This document shows, in pieces, positions 33,855-42,491 of a DNA stretch of 64,000 nt (within the stretch, counting starts at the first letter, position 1; every line of letters starts with the position of its first letter). The DNA lies in assembly GCA_900545825.1 (NCBI GenBank), contig URAS01000003.1, positions 124,001 to 188,000 on the forward strand, given 5' to 3'. This DNA comes from an uncultured Actinomyces sp. GTDB taxonomy: Bacteria > Actinomycetota > Actinomycetes > Actinomycetales > Actinomycetaceae. The translations under genes and the position numbers were made by a program. The notes under the pieces were generated by a model. That model made no database searches and had not been told where the DNA came from. It saw nothing but the letters and a program-made list of their open reading frames with translations.

Positions 33855-34324
33855 TGGCCGGACTCCTTGCTGTCCGTCGCCGCGGCGGTGGCCCCGGCCT
33901 TCTCGGTGCCCGCGGCCGCGTCGTCCGCCTGCGGCTTCTCGGCGGCCTCGCCGCCCTCGATCTTCTTGTCGGCGAGCGTCAGGTAGCCCGTCGTCCCGGC
34001 GGGAACCATACCCTGCTCCTCGGCGACCTCACGGAGGTGGCGTGACGAGGACGCCTCGTCGATCTCAATGCGCAGCTGCTGGTTGTCCTGGCGCACCTGG
34101 GCGAGCCGGACTTCCTTGTCGTGAGTGTCGTAGGCGAGCACGGCACACTGGGTGTTGATGAAGATCGATGCGCACACCAACAGGACGATAAACGCGACGA
34201 CCCCGACGACGATGGCGAGGCCGGAGCGCTGAGACTCGTGCGGAGTAGCGGTGACGATGCGCGCAATCTTGGACCGACGCGTGGGCGCCGGCTGACGGGT
34301 GAGGCGAGCCGCTGCAGATGCCAT
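33851..34324 (-). CDS. FtsL-like septum formation protein
   Basis: A 157-residue bitopic protein: basic N-terminus to 33, one membrane helix 36-57 (LAIVVGVVAFIVLLVCASIF), then a coiled-coil segment (HDKEVRLAQVRQDNQQLRIEIDE) and an Ala/Glu-rich low-complexity tail. Position between rsmH and ftsI and this architecture identify it as FtsL, although FtsL sequence is poorly conserved. It would link FtsQ and FtsB to FtsW-FtsI. The VAEEQGMVPAG motif near 103 resembles the FtsL stretch that contacts the transpeptidase. SD AAAGGAA upstream. Confidence 0.82.
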   Translation of the reverse strand: MASAAARLTRQPAPTRRSKIARIVTATPHESQRSGLAIVVGVVAFIVLLVCASIFINTQCAVLAYDTHDKEVRLAQVRQDNQQLRIEIDEASSSRHLREVAEEQGMVPAGTTGYLTLADKKIEGGEAAEKPQADDAAAGTEKAGATAAATDSKESGQ

Positions 34325-34338
34325 GAGACGAGGTTCCT

Positions 34339-35298
34339 TTAGCTCGAAGTGGTCCGGGTAAGCGCCCGCAGCCGCACCGATGCTGACCGCGAGTTTGTTG
34401 AGATTTCTTGCGCCGACGCCTTCTTGGCACCGGAAAAAACGAGGCGGTAGCCGACGTCGCGATCGACCTCGCGCACCGGCACCCCCGGGGGCAACTGTGT
34501 CGTCGTCGCGTCACGCATCGCCCGTTTCACCAGGCGATCCTCGAGCGAGTGGTAGGACTCGACGACCAGACGCCCCTGGGGGTTAAGGGCCGCGATTGTC
34601 CTCGGGAGGGCGGCCTCGAGAATGTCGAGCTCGTCGTTGACGGCGATCCGCAGCGCCTGGAACGTCCGCTTCGCCGGGTTGCCGCCGTGGCGCATCGCCG
34701 CCTGCGGCAGACTTGAGCGGATGATCTGGACGAGCTGGGCTGAGGTCTCGACCGGCGCCTCGTCCCTGGCGGCGACGATTCCCGCCGCAATCTTCGGGGC
34801 GAACCGCTCTTCGCCGTACGTCCTGAGGATCCGCGTAAGCTCGGCTTGGCTGGCGGTGGCGAGGATGTCGGCCGCGGTGCGCCCGCCCGAGCTGTCCATC
34901 CGCATGTCGAGGTGGGCGTCGCGGGCGTACGAGAAGCCGCGCGAGCGCATGTCGAGCTGGAGGGACGAGACCCCCAGGTCCATGAGGATCGCGTCGGCCC
35001 CGACGTACCCGACCTCGTCGAGAACCCTGGGGATCTCGTCGTAGGTGGCGTGGACGAACCGGCACCTCGCGGCGTCGGCGCCCACGCGTGTGCGGGCGAT
35101 CTCGAGCGCCTGCGGGTCACGATCGATCGCGACGGCGCGAACATGGGGGAACTCGCGCAACACGGCGGAAAGATGCCCACCCATACCGGTCGTCGCGTCG
35201 ACGTAGAGTGCGTCGGGGGCGGCCAGAGCCGGCCGCATGGCGTCGAGGCATTCCTCGAGCATGACAGGGGTATGGAGTTCCTCGAGCGGCCGGTCCAT
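34339..35298 (-). CDS. rsmH: 16S rRNA m4C1402 methyltransferase RsmH
   Basis: A 319-residue SAM-dependent methyltransferase that modifies N4 of C1402 at the 30S P site. It begins HTPVMLEECLDAM, followed by VDATTGMGGHLSAVL (SAM loop) near 33, DLGVSSLQLDMRSRGFSY near 108, FAPKIAAGIVAARDEAPV near 165, NPAKRTFQALRIAVNDEL near 210 and ESYHSLEDRLVK near 248. ATG at 35298 has a strong GGAGGTGA. It is the second gene of the division cluster, 118 bases after mraZ. Confidence 0.97.
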   Translation of the reverse strand: MDRPLEELHTPVMLEECLDAMRPALAAPDALYVDATTGMGGHLSAVLREFPHVRAVAIDRDPQALEIARTRVGADAARCRFVHATYDEIPRVLDEVGYVGADAILMDLGVSSLQLDMRSRGFSYARDAHLDMRMDSSGGRTAADILATASQAELTRILRTYGEERFAPKIAAGIVAARDEAPVETSAQLVQIIRSSLPQAAMRHGGNPAKRTFQALRIAVNDELDILEAALPRTIAALNPQGRLVVESYHSLEDRLVKRAMRDATTTQLPPGVPVREVDRDVGYRLVFSGAKKASAQEISTNSRSASVRLRALTRTTSS

Positions 35299-35416
35299 CG
35301 TCACCTCCTTTTCGCTTGCAGGACCAGACAGGCTAAGAAATCGTCTGGAGAGGACCCGCCCTCGGTCTGGGATCGGGGAAGTGACCCCAGAGCGCGAACG
35401 AGTCCACGCCAGACGA

Positions 35417-35848
35417 TCAGAACAAACCGGGTACCACCTCGTCTCCGGTCTCGGCAAAGGCCTGTTCGTGGGCGTCGAGATAGGCAGACCAGGCGTCCAC
35501 ATTCCAGATCTCGACGCGCGAGCCCGCCCCGATCACCGCAAGGTCGCGGTCGAGGCCGGCGTAGTCGCGCAGCGGCGAGGGGATGACGATGCGCCCCTGT
35601 TTGTCGGGGATGTCGTCGGACGCGCCCGAGAGCATGACGCGGATATAGTCGCGGGCTTCCTTCGACGACAGCGGCGCGCGGCGCAGTTCGGTGTACATCC
35701 GCTCGAACTCGCCCGCGGGAAACACGTAGAGGCAGCGTTCCTGGCCGCGGGTGATGACGAGACCACCGGCCAGTTGATCGCGAAATTTGGCGGGAAGGAT
35801 GAGGCGACCCTTGGCATCAAGCCTGGGCTCGTAGGTACCAAGGAACAC
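35417..35848 (-). CDS. mraZ: Transcriptional regulator MraZ
   Basis: A 143-residue AbrB-like regulator with two SpoVT/AbrB-type domains: FLGTYEPRLDAKGRLILPAKFR, then DIPDKQGRIVIPSPLRDYAGL. MraZ forms a ring that binds repeats upstream of its own gene and represses the division cluster. GTG at 35848 with GGAGGAGG 5 bases upstream matches family N-termini; the earlier frame (12 codons) is not conserved. Direct repeats of the MraZ-site type lie just upstream. Confidence 0.96.
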   Translation of the reverse strand: MFLGTYEPRLDAKGRLILPAKFRDQLAGGLVITRGQERCLYVFPAGEFERMYTELRRAPLSSKEARDYIRVMLSGASDDIPDKQGRIVIPSPLRDYAGLDRDLAVIGAGSRVEIWNVDAWSAYLDAHEQAFAETGDEVVPGLF

Positions 35849-35888
35849 GGCCGCCTCCTCCTTCCCGCTCTCCCTCTCCATCCGATGC

Positions 35889-35915
35889 GCCCCACTTTAC
35901 CCCACTTTGCACCAC
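35889..35915 (-). promoter_or_regulatory. MraZ-binding direct repeats
   Basis: On the minus strand GTGG recurs exactly every 10 bases (starting at 35915, 35905, 35895): GTGGTGCAAA, GTGGGGTAAA, GTGGGG. Known MraZ operators are TGGGN repeats at this 10-base spacing. They lie 45-70 bases before the mraZ start. Confidence 0.72.
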
Positions 35916-36056
35916 CGTGTCTTCAGTTTTCTCTCACAAAGGCCCGATGGTGGGCAAGAAACGGCCTATTCTCGCGAAAAAAGACGGTGGAGGGGAAAGG
36001 TGTCGCGGGGGCGTGACACTCACCTCTTTGGGCCCGGAATCGACCGAAAAGGGCAG

Positions 36057-36094
36057 AAAAAAGCCACCGCCTCGCGGTTCAGGCGAAGCGGTGG
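36057..36094 (-). terminator. Intrinsic terminator after the DUF3040 gene
   Basis: CCACCGCTTCGC pairs with GCGAGGCGGTGG (one T-G pair) across a 7-base loop and is followed by CTTTTTT on the minus strand. It starts 21 bases after the DUF3040 stop, separating it from mraZ. Confidence 0.85.
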
Positions 36095-36115
36095 AGTGAA
36101 GTGGAGGAAGGCCGG

Positions 36116-36505
36116 CTAGTGGTCGCGGTGCTCCCACTTGTCGCGCTGACGATCCATGAACGAGCCCGACGACTTCGGCGGCCGTTTCGACGGGGCGGCC
36201 TTGCCCTGGCGGCGCCCCTTCGCCATCTTGGCGAACGGCAGGCTGAGGCCGGCGACCATGAGGCAGAACCCGAGGACGGCGACGATGACGCCGAGCACCG
36301 CGTAGGGAAGCGACACGCCGACGACGAGGAGGACGAGACCGGCCAGCAGCAGGCACACCATGGCCGCCCACACCCGCGGAGTCACTCGAGGCAGCGACTG
36401 GGGTTCCTCGGCTTGCTGCATGCTGTCGGCAAATTGAGGGTCCTCGGAGCGGAACTCGGCCTCCATCTGCTCGAGAACCTCGCGTTCGTGTTCCGAAAGA
36501 GCCAC
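36116..36505 (-). CDS. DUF3040 membrane protein
   Basis: A 129-residue protein of the actinobacterial DUF3040 family. It starts VALSEHEREVLEQMEAEFRSEDPQFA, where the family usually has MALSEHEQ. Two membrane helices follow (about residues 47-66 and 69-90) and a basic tail ends in RQRDKWEHRDH. The GTG at 36505 is preferred over the ATG one codon earlier because AGGAGG is then 6 bases away. It precedes mraZ in many actinobacteria but is isolated here by a terminator. Function unknown. Confidence 0.85.
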   Translation of the reverse strand: MALSEHEREVLEQMEAEFRSEDPQFADSMQQAEEPQSLPRVTPRVWAAMVCLLLAGLVLLVVGVSLPYAVLGVIVAVLGFCLMVAGLSLPFAKMAKGRRQGKAAPSKRPPKSSGSFMDRQRDKWEHRDH

Positions 36506-36558
36506 CATGCACCTCCTTAGTGATCCTCTCTTAGTTTACCTAGTCGCCGTTTGATCGC

Positions 36559-37788
36559 CTATTCGCGCCCATCTGTCGGCGGCTGCAGCAGCCGGGCCGG
36601 GGTGAGGGCACTGTCACCAAAACGCCTGGCCACGGCATCCCATGCGCCCTCGACCTGCCGGACGCGGGTGTCGTCGAGCAAACTGGCCTGCCAGCCGCCC
36701 GCCGCGGGGCGCAGGTTCTCGGCGCGCACCCCAACCAGGCGGACCCCGGCACTCGACAGGGTGAGCGAAGCCAAGAGGTCGCGGGCAACCTGGGCGATGT
36801 CGCGTCCCACGTCGGTCGGCACCGGCAGCGTCCGCGAGCGCGTGAGCGTCGAGAAATCGGCCATGCGCACCTTGATCGAGATCGTCGAGGCGCCGAGCCC
36901 GGCCGCCCTCAGCCGGGCCGCCGTCTGATAGGCCTGGTCGAGCAGGCAGGAGTCGAGGACGTCACGGTCGGTGATGTCGGTGGGAAACGTCGACTCGGTG
37001 CCGATCGACTTTTCCCGCTCGCGCTCGGCGACGTCGCGCGGGTCGATCCCCCACGCGAGGTCGTGGAGGTGATGCCCCGCCGCCTCCCCCAGCATCGAGA
37101 CGAGGGATGACTCGGGTTCCTCCGCGAGCTGCTTGATCGTGCGGATCCCCCGACGTTCCAGCTGGGCTCGGGTGCGAGGACCCACGCCCCACAAGGCGCC
37201 GACCGGCAGCATGTGGAGGAACTCGACCGTCCGCTCCTGGGGGACGAGGAGCAGCCCGTCGGGTTTGGCGTGGGACGACGCGATCTTGGCGACGAGCTTC
37301 GTCGCGGCGATCCCCACCGACGCCGGCAGGCCCAGCTCGGCGCGGACCGTCCGGCGAATCTCGTGGCCGATCTGGGTGGGCGAACCCCACAGGCGCCGGG
37401 CGCCGGAGACGTCGAGGAAGGCCTCGTCGACGCTCACCCGCTCGAGCTTCGGGGTGTAACGCCCGAGGATCTCCATGACCTGCCTCGACACCTCGGCGTA
37501 AACGCCGTGCGACGTCGGGAGGACGACCGCACGCGGGCAGATGCGCCGCGCCTGGCTGATCGGTTGGCCCGCGTGGACCCCCATCGCGCGCGCCTCGTAT
37601 GAGGCGGACGAGACGACGCCCCGCATCGACGAGCCGCCGACGATGACGGGATGTCCTCGCAGGTGTGGGGCCCGCAGGAGCTCGACCTCGACGAAGAACG
37701 CGTCCATGTCGACATGGAGGATCGGGGTCGACGAGTCGTCGTCGCCCCAGTCGCGCTTGGCCGCGCTCAGGCGCGGTGCCGTGGACAC
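36559..37788 (-). CDS. dinB: DNA polymerase IV (Y family)
   Basis: A 409-residue translesion polymerase. The palm has the catalytic carboxylates in LHVDMDAFFVEVE near 26 and VSVDEAFLDVSG near 120. YEARAMGVHAGQP near 65 is the fingers region, and the thumb and little finger run to about 350. A QASLLDD stretch at 367-373 fits a beta-clamp binding motif. No SOS box is visible upstream; the gene begins 3 bases after the PAC2 gene and is probably co-transcribed with it. Confidence 0.93.
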   Translation of the reverse strand: MSTAPRLSAAKRDWGDDDSSTPILHVDMDAFFVEVELLRAPHLRGHPVIVGGSSMRGVVSSASYEARAMGVHAGQPISQARRICPRAVVLPTSHGVYAEVSRQVMEILGRYTPKLERVSVDEAFLDVSGARRLWGSPTQIGHEIRRTVRAELGLPASVGIAATKLVAKIASSHAKPDGLLLVPQERTVEFLHMLPVGALWGVGPRTRAQLERRGIRTIKQLAEEPESSLVSMLGEAAGHHLHDLAWGIDPRDVAEREREKSIGTESTFPTDITDRDVLDSCLLDQAYQTAARLRAAGLGASTISIKVRMADFSTLTRSRTLPVPTDVGRDIAQVARDLLASLTLSSAGVRLVGVRAENLRPAAGGWQASLLDDTRVRQVEGAWDAVARRFGDSALTPARLLQPPTDGRE

Positions 37789-37791
37789 GGT

Positions 37792-38850
37792 CTAGCCGTC
37801 GCTGGGCCGGCGATGGCGGCCCGCCGGGGGCAACTGGCCCCGCCCCTTCGTATCCCCGGACGAGTCGGTGCCCGACGCGTGGCGCCCGCGGCGGCGCAGG
37901 CGCTCCATGAGGGAACGGTGGACGTCCTCGCTATCGTGGTCGAAACGTTTGGCCCGCTGGCGGTCGGTGTGGGCGAGGTAGTCCTCGAGCGACTGGGCGA
38001 GGGCCTCGCCCGACGGCAGGGGCGATGCACCCGGCGACGTCCGCAGACCCGACCCCCACTCCTCGGTGTCGTATTCCTTCTCGAGCGTGGCGATGACCTC
38101 GCCCAGTTCTTCCGTCTCGGCGACCGCCTGGTCGACCCGGGTCCGCATGGTCGCCGCGTATGCCTCGAGGTCGCCGAGCGGCAGCGACACTTTGCTAAGG
38201 TCGGCCAGCCGCTCGATGAGCGAAACGGAGGCCGCCGGGTACTCGGAATCGGCCAGGTAGTAGGGGACGCCGACGACCATGCCCACCGAGTCGAAACCGA
38301 CCCGTCCCAGGTACGACTGGAGGTAGAGGTCCATCGACGCGCGCATCGTCACGACGCCCGGCTGCTCCGGCTGGTCTGGGATGAGGTCGCTCGACGACCC
38401 CGTCTGGTGGACGAACGTCGGCCGGGTGTGCGGCAACGTGGCCGGCAGCCCCATCATCGAGGCAGTCAGTGTGACGCCGTGCTCACGCAGCAGGTCGGCG
38501 ACGGTGGCCGCGAACTCCTGCCACCGCATGTCCGGCTCGGATCCGTGAAGGACGAAGAGCGTGCGTCCCTGGTAGTCCTCCAGCGCGTCGAGGGCGATGT
38601 GGGGATCCTCCGTCTCGGACAGGACCCACCCCTCCATCCCCAGGATCGGGCGCCGGGCCCGATAGTCGATGAGGGCGTCCGACGAAAACGTCGCCACCCG
38701 CTGACGGGGCATGGCCGACAGCAGCTGACGCACGGCCAACAGCCCGGCGTCGCCGGCATCCACCGCGCCGTGCAAGTAGTGAATGAGGATCGGGGCCCGA
38801 AGGTGCGCGCCGGGCCCAGGCTCGTAAAGCGGCGATGATGTCGCACTCAT
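37792..38850 (-). CDS. PAC2-family protein
   Basis: A 352-residue protein whose residues 15-230 match the PAC2 (proteasome assembly chaperone) fold: HYLHGAVDAGDAG, DYRARRPILGMEGW, GSEPDMRWQEF, and VGFDSVGMVVGVPYYLADSEYPAASV (given in parts). The last 80 residues are charged and low complexity. Actinobacterial members are conserved but of unknown function; a role in proteasome assembly is not demonstrated. ATG at 38850 follows GAGGAGA. It is divergent from helD. Confidence 0.85.
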   Translation of the reverse strand: MSATSSPLYEPGPGAHLRAPILIHYLHGAVDAGDAGLLAVRQLLSAMPRQRVATFSSDALIDYRARRPILGMEGWVLSETEDPHIALDALEDYQGRTLFVLHGSEPDMRWQEFAATVADLLREHGVTLTASMMGLPATLPHTRPTFVHQTGSSSDLIPDQPEQPGVVTMRASMDLYLQSYLGRVGFDSVGMVVGVPYYLADSEYPAASVSLIERLADLSKVSLPLGDLEAYAATMRTRVDQAVAETEELGEVIATLEKEYDTEEWGSGLRTSPGASPLPSGEALAQSLEDYLAHTDRQRAKRFDHDSEDVHRSLMERLRRRGRHASGTDSSGDTKGRGQLPPAGRHRRPSDG

Positions 38851-38921
38851 ACCGATCTCCTCTCTCTTCCCTCTCCACCCTAACGCCTCACCTCCATGAC
38901 GCGCCTGACAGGCCGACGAGA

Positions 38922-38950
38922 TGACGTGAAGCCGGGCGGGGCTTCATAAT
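38922..38950 (+). promoter_or_regulatory. helD promoter with an inverted repeat between -35 and -10
   Basis: CATAAT at 38945-38950 is close to the consensus -10. TGACGT at 38922-38927 lies 17 bases upstream. TGAAGCC (38927-38933) and GGCTTCA (38940-38946) form a perfect inverted repeat filling the spacer, where a repressor would exclude polymerase. The transcript leader would be about 25 bases with a strong ribosome binding site. Confidence 0.6.
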
Positions 38951-38982
38951 AGATGGCCGGAATATTCCCCAGGGAGGTTGAC

Positions 38983-41208
38983 ATGGGCACACGCGAGGAC
39001 GAGCGATCACGCGAACAGGCCGTCGTCGATTCCGTCTACGCCGTGCTCGACCGCACCCGCGACGCCTACCGGGCCAAGCAGCGCGACGTCGCCGCCCAGG
39101 CGGCCTCCGGGTCGCCGCAAAACCGCTCCGAACGCGACGTATTGGCCGCCCATTACGGGGATCAGGCCCAGCGTCTCACGGCCGTCGAGGACAAGCTGGT
39201 CTTCGGCCGGCTCGACCCGCTCGACGGGCCGCCGCGCTACATCGGGCGTGTGGGGCTGACCGACCGCGACTCCCAGCCGATCCTCATCGACTGGCGGGCC
39301 CCGGCGGCGCAACCGTTCTACCAGGCCACGGCGTCCAACCCCGACGGGATGGCGCGCAGGCGCCACCTCTTCGTGCGGGCGCGCACGGTCGAGGCCATCG
39401 AGGACGAGGTGTTCGACGTCTCCGCCGCGTCCTCGTCCGGCCTGTCGCTGCAGGGCGAGGGCGCCCTCATGGCGGCACTCGCGGCCGGCCGCAGCGGCCA
39501 CATGGGCGACATCATCTCGACGATTCAGGCGGAACAGGACCGGATTATTCGGACGGAGCAGGCGGGCCTCGTCGTCGTCCAGGGCGGGCCGGGCACGGGC
39601 AAGACGGCGGTCGCCCTCCACCGGGCCGCCTACCTGCTGTATGCGCAGGCCGAGCGCCTGTCTCGTTCCGGCGTCCTCATCGTCGGGCCGTCCGTCGCGT
39701 TCCTCCGCTACATCGAGCAGGTCCTCCCCACCCTCGGCGAAACCGGGGTCGTCTCGACGACGATCGGCGGCCTCGTCCCCGGGCTTCGCGCCGAGGCCAG
39801 TGAGTCGGCCGAGGTGGCCGCCCTCAAGGGCGACATGCGGTGGGTCGGCATTCTCAAACAGGCCACCCGGTCGCTCGAGCGGGTCCCCGCCGCCCCGATT
39901 CCCCTGGTGATCGACGGCGTCACCCTCCACATGACGCCCGCCGCGGTCGCCGCGGCGCGCCGGCACGCGCGTCTTTCCTCCGACACCCACAACGGGGGCC
40001 GCGAGGCCTTCGTCCGCCACCTCCTCTCGTCCCTCGTCGACGCCTATATCGCCGCGGCGAAGCTCGAGGGGCGCGAGTTTGGCGAGTCCGACCGCGCGTG
40101 GATCCGCGAGGAGATCCGCACCGACCGGAACGTCCGCCGCGAGGTCAACCTCTGCTGGATGCCCTACGCCCCCGACGTGTTCCTCAGGCGACTGTTCGCA
40201 CGTCCCGCGCTCCTGGCCCAGGTGGCCGGCAACCAGCTGACCGCCGCCGAACGGGCGCTCCTCGTCCGCGACGCCGACCAGCCGCTGACCGAGGCCGACA
40301 TCGTCCTCATTGACGAGCTCACCGAGTCCCTCGGGGACTTCGAGGATCCCCGCATGGCGACCCAGCGGTCCCTCGCCGCCCGGCAGCGCGAACGCGAGCT
40401 CGAGATGGCCAAGCAGACCCTGAGCAACGCCGGGATGACCCCCGGGCTCGTCAATGCCGGCGACCTCGTCGACCGCGCCAACGGCCCACTGCGCGGCGTC
40501 GCGCTGGCCGAACAGGCCAACCGGGACCGCACGTGGACGTACGGCCACGTCGTCGTCGACGAGGCCCAGGAGCTTTCGCCGCTCGCGTGGAACGCCCTCA
40601 TGCGGCGGTGCCCGTCGCGCAGTTTCACCGTCGTCGGCGACCTCGCCCAACGCCACGCCGGCGGCCCTTCGCGCACGTGGGAAGAGCTGCTGGGCCCCGC
40701 GGCGCGGGCGCTGTCCGCCGAGATGGCGCTCACCGTCTGCTACCGCACGCCGGCGACGATCATGGAGGCCGCCGAACGGGTCGTCACCGCGGCCGGTCGC
40801 CCCTCGCCCTACCCGCCCCGGCCCGTCCGCGACAGCGACGACTGCCTCGAGGTCGTCGCCGTCGACGCCATCGACGCGCCGACACTCGCCGGGCTCGTCG
40901 ACGCCGAATGCGCCCGGCTCGATCGCGAGCTGGGCCCCGGCGAGGGACGCGTCGCCGCCATCGTCCCGACCAGGCTCGCCCAGCCGCTGGCCGCCGAGCT
41001 CGGGTGGGGCAGCGACACGGTGAACGAGCGCGTCGTCCTCCTCGACGCCGCGGCATCCAAGGGGCTGGAGTTCGACGCGGTCGTCCTCGACGAGCCCGCG
41101 GCAATCGCCGAGGCGTCCCTCGGTGACCTCTATGTGGCGATGACGCGGCCGACCGCCCGCCTGGTCGTCGCCCACGCCGCCGACCTGCCCGCGGGGCTGC
41201 TCCCCTAG
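38983..41208 (+). CDS. helD: HelD-type RNA polymerase recycling helicase
   Basis: A 741-residue superfamily 1 ATPase that removes stalled or drug-bound RNA polymerase from DNA. The N-terminal coiled coil is residues 1-50. A YIGRVGLTD / IDWRAPAAQPFYQA region near 80-105 is typical of HelD. The Walker A VVQGGPGTGKTAVALHRAA lies near 203. The actinobacterial insertion and polymerase-channel region follow at about 290-480. Walker B VVVDEAQELSPLAW is near 522 and ASKGLEFDAVVLDEP near 692. Size and insert match class II HelD/HelR, which can confer rifamycin tolerance. ATG at 38983 has GGGAGG; ten upstream codons are not conserved. Confidence 0.9.
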   Translation: MGTREDERSREQAVVDSVYAVLDRTRDAYRAKQRDVAAQAASGSPQNRSERDVLAAHYGDQAQRLTAVEDKLVFGRLDPLDGPPRYIGRVGLTDRDSQPILIDWRAPAAQPFYQATASNPDGMARRRHLFVRARTVEAIEDEVFDVSAASSSGLSLQGEGALMAALAAGRSGHMGDIISTIQAEQDRIIRTEQAGLVVVQGGPGTGKTAVALHRAAYLLYAQAERLSRSGVLIVGPSVAFLRYIEQVLPTLGETGVVSTTIGGLVPGLRAEASESAEVAALKGDMRWVGILKQATRSLERVPAAPIPLVIDGVTLHMTPAAVAAARRHARLSSDTHNGGREAFVRHLLSSLVDAYIAAAKLEGREFGESDRAWIREEIRTDRNVRREVNLCWMPYAPDVFLRRLFARPALLAQVAGNQLTAAERALLVRDADQPLTEADIVLIDELTESLGDFEDPRMATQRSLAARQRERELEMAKQTLSNAGMTPGLVNAGDLVDRANGPLRGVALAEQANRDRTWTYGHVVVDEAQELSPLAWNALMRRCPSRSFTVVGDLAQRHAGGPSRTWEELLGPAARALSAEMALTVCYRTPATIMEAAERVVTAAGRPSPYPPRPVRDSDDCLEVVAVDAIDAPTLAGLVDAECARLDRELGPGEGRVAAIVPTRLAQPLAAELGWGSDTVNERVVLLDAAASKGLEFDAVVLDEPAAIAEASLGDLYVAMTRPTARLVVAHAADLPAGLLP

Positions 41209-41263
41209 TCCACGCTCTGGTCGGGCCAGCCGTGTCGCCTGCGTTAATGGGACGATCGGGGGT

Positions 41264-42487
41264 ATGACTAAGGCCGTCCTTTTTGAAGATCCCCATTCTT
41301 CCGCCGACCCGATCCTCGCTCGAGCCGGCATCGAGGTTCGCCGCATCTCGGGGTCGCTCGACACGCCCGGCGTTATCGACGCCCTCGCCGACGCCGAGAT
41401 CGTCGGCATCCGCTCGAAGACAACGATCTCGCGCGAGGTCATCGAGGCGTGCCCCAAGCTCTCGACCATCGGCTGCTTCTGCATCGGGACGAACCAGGTC
41501 GATCTCACCTACGCGACCGAACGCGGCATCGCCGTATTCAACGCGCCCTACTCGAACACCCGCTCGGTCGTCGAACTGGCGATCGGCAACATCATTTCGT
41601 TGACCCGGCAGATCCCCACGAAGAACGCCGCCCTCCACCGCGGCGAGTGGCACAAGACGGCGACGGGCGCGCACGAGGTGCGCGGCAAGACGCTCGGCAT
41701 CGTCGGCTACGGCAACATCGGCACCCAGCTGTCGGTCCTCGCCGAGGCGATGGGGATGAACGTCGTCTTCTACGACCAGTCCGAGCGGCTGGCACTCGGT
41801 AACGCCGTCAAGTTGGGGTCGATGGAGGACCTGCTGCGGATGAGCGACGTCGTCAGCCTCCACGTCGACGGCCGACCCGCCAACACGAACATGTTTGGCG
41901 AAAAGCAGTTCACTCAGATGAAGGACGGGGCGATCTTCATCAACCTTTCGCGCGGATCGGTGGTCGACATCGACGCGCTCTGCTCCCACCTCAGGTCCGG
42001 CCACCTGGCCGGGGCGGCGGTCGACGTCTACCCCACCGAGCCGAAGAAGAACGGCGATGCCTTCACGTCTCCCCTTATCGGGATCGACAACGTTATCCTT
42101 ACGCCTCACATTGGCGGGTCGACGTTGGAGGCCCAGCACGACATTGGGCGGTTCGTCGCCTCGAAGATCGCTGATAACCAGCTGCTGGGGTCGACGGACA
42201 TGTCGGTCAACCTGCCCAATCTGGCATTGACGCCCAACCAGGACTCGCGATACCGAATCGCCTACATCCACAAGAACCTGCCCGGTGTCCTCGCGGCCGT
42301 CAACCAGACGTTCGCCGAGCAGGGCGTCAACATCAACGGCCAGATCCTGGGAACCGAGGGGCAGGTGGGCTACGCCCTCACCGACATTTCGTCGGAGCTG
42401 CCGATGGCGACGGTCGACACCGTCCGCCGGATGGATGCCACGATCAGGCTGCGGGTGCTCGAACACCCCCACGCGGCCGTGTCCTGA
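41264..42487 (+). CDS. serA: D-3-phosphoglycerate dehydrogenase, short (E. coli-type)
   Basis: A 407-residue NAD-dependent enzyme oxidising 3-phosphoglycerate, the first step of serine synthesis. It has CFCIGTNQVDL near 69, the NAD loop LGIVGYGNIGTQL near 143, catalytic Arg in NLSRGSVVDI near 228 and His in LTPHIGGSTLEAQ near 280. A C-terminal ACT domain (335-405, HKNLPGVLAAVNQTF) would bind serine for feedback inhibition. Most actinobacterial SerA proteins are about 530 residues with an extra ASB domain; this one lacks it and closely follows the E. coli pattern. GGGGG precedes the ATG. Confidence 0.93.
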   Translation: MTKAVLFEDPHSSADPILARAGIEVRRISGSLDTPGVIDALADAEIVGIRSKTTISREVIEACPKLSTIGCFCIGTNQVDLTYATERGIAVFNAPYSNTRSVVELAIGNIISLTRQIPTKNAALHRGEWHKTATGAHEVRGKTLGIVGYGNIGTQLSVLAEAMGMNVVFYDQSERLALGNAVKLGSMEDLLRMSDVVSLHVDGRPANTNMFGEKQFTQMKDGAIFINLSRGSVVDIDALCSHLRSGHLAGAAVDVYPTEPKKNGDAFTSPLIGIDNVILTPHIGGSTLEAQHDIGRFVASKIADNQLLGSTDMSVNLPNLALTPNQDSRYRIAYIHKNLPGVLAAVNQTFAEQGVNINGQILGTEGQVGYALTDISSELPMATVDTVRRMDATIRLRVLEHPHAAVS

Positions 42488-42491
42488 GCGG

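Noticed and set aside
35934..36512. 192-codon minus-strand open frame overlapping DUF3040 and its terminator
   Set aside because: It reads through an intrinsic terminator and is in the wrong frame relative to the conserved DUF3040 protein.
39007..41508. 833-codon minus-strand open frame opposite helD
   Set aside because: HelD on the plus strand has all helicase motifs; the opposite frame has none.
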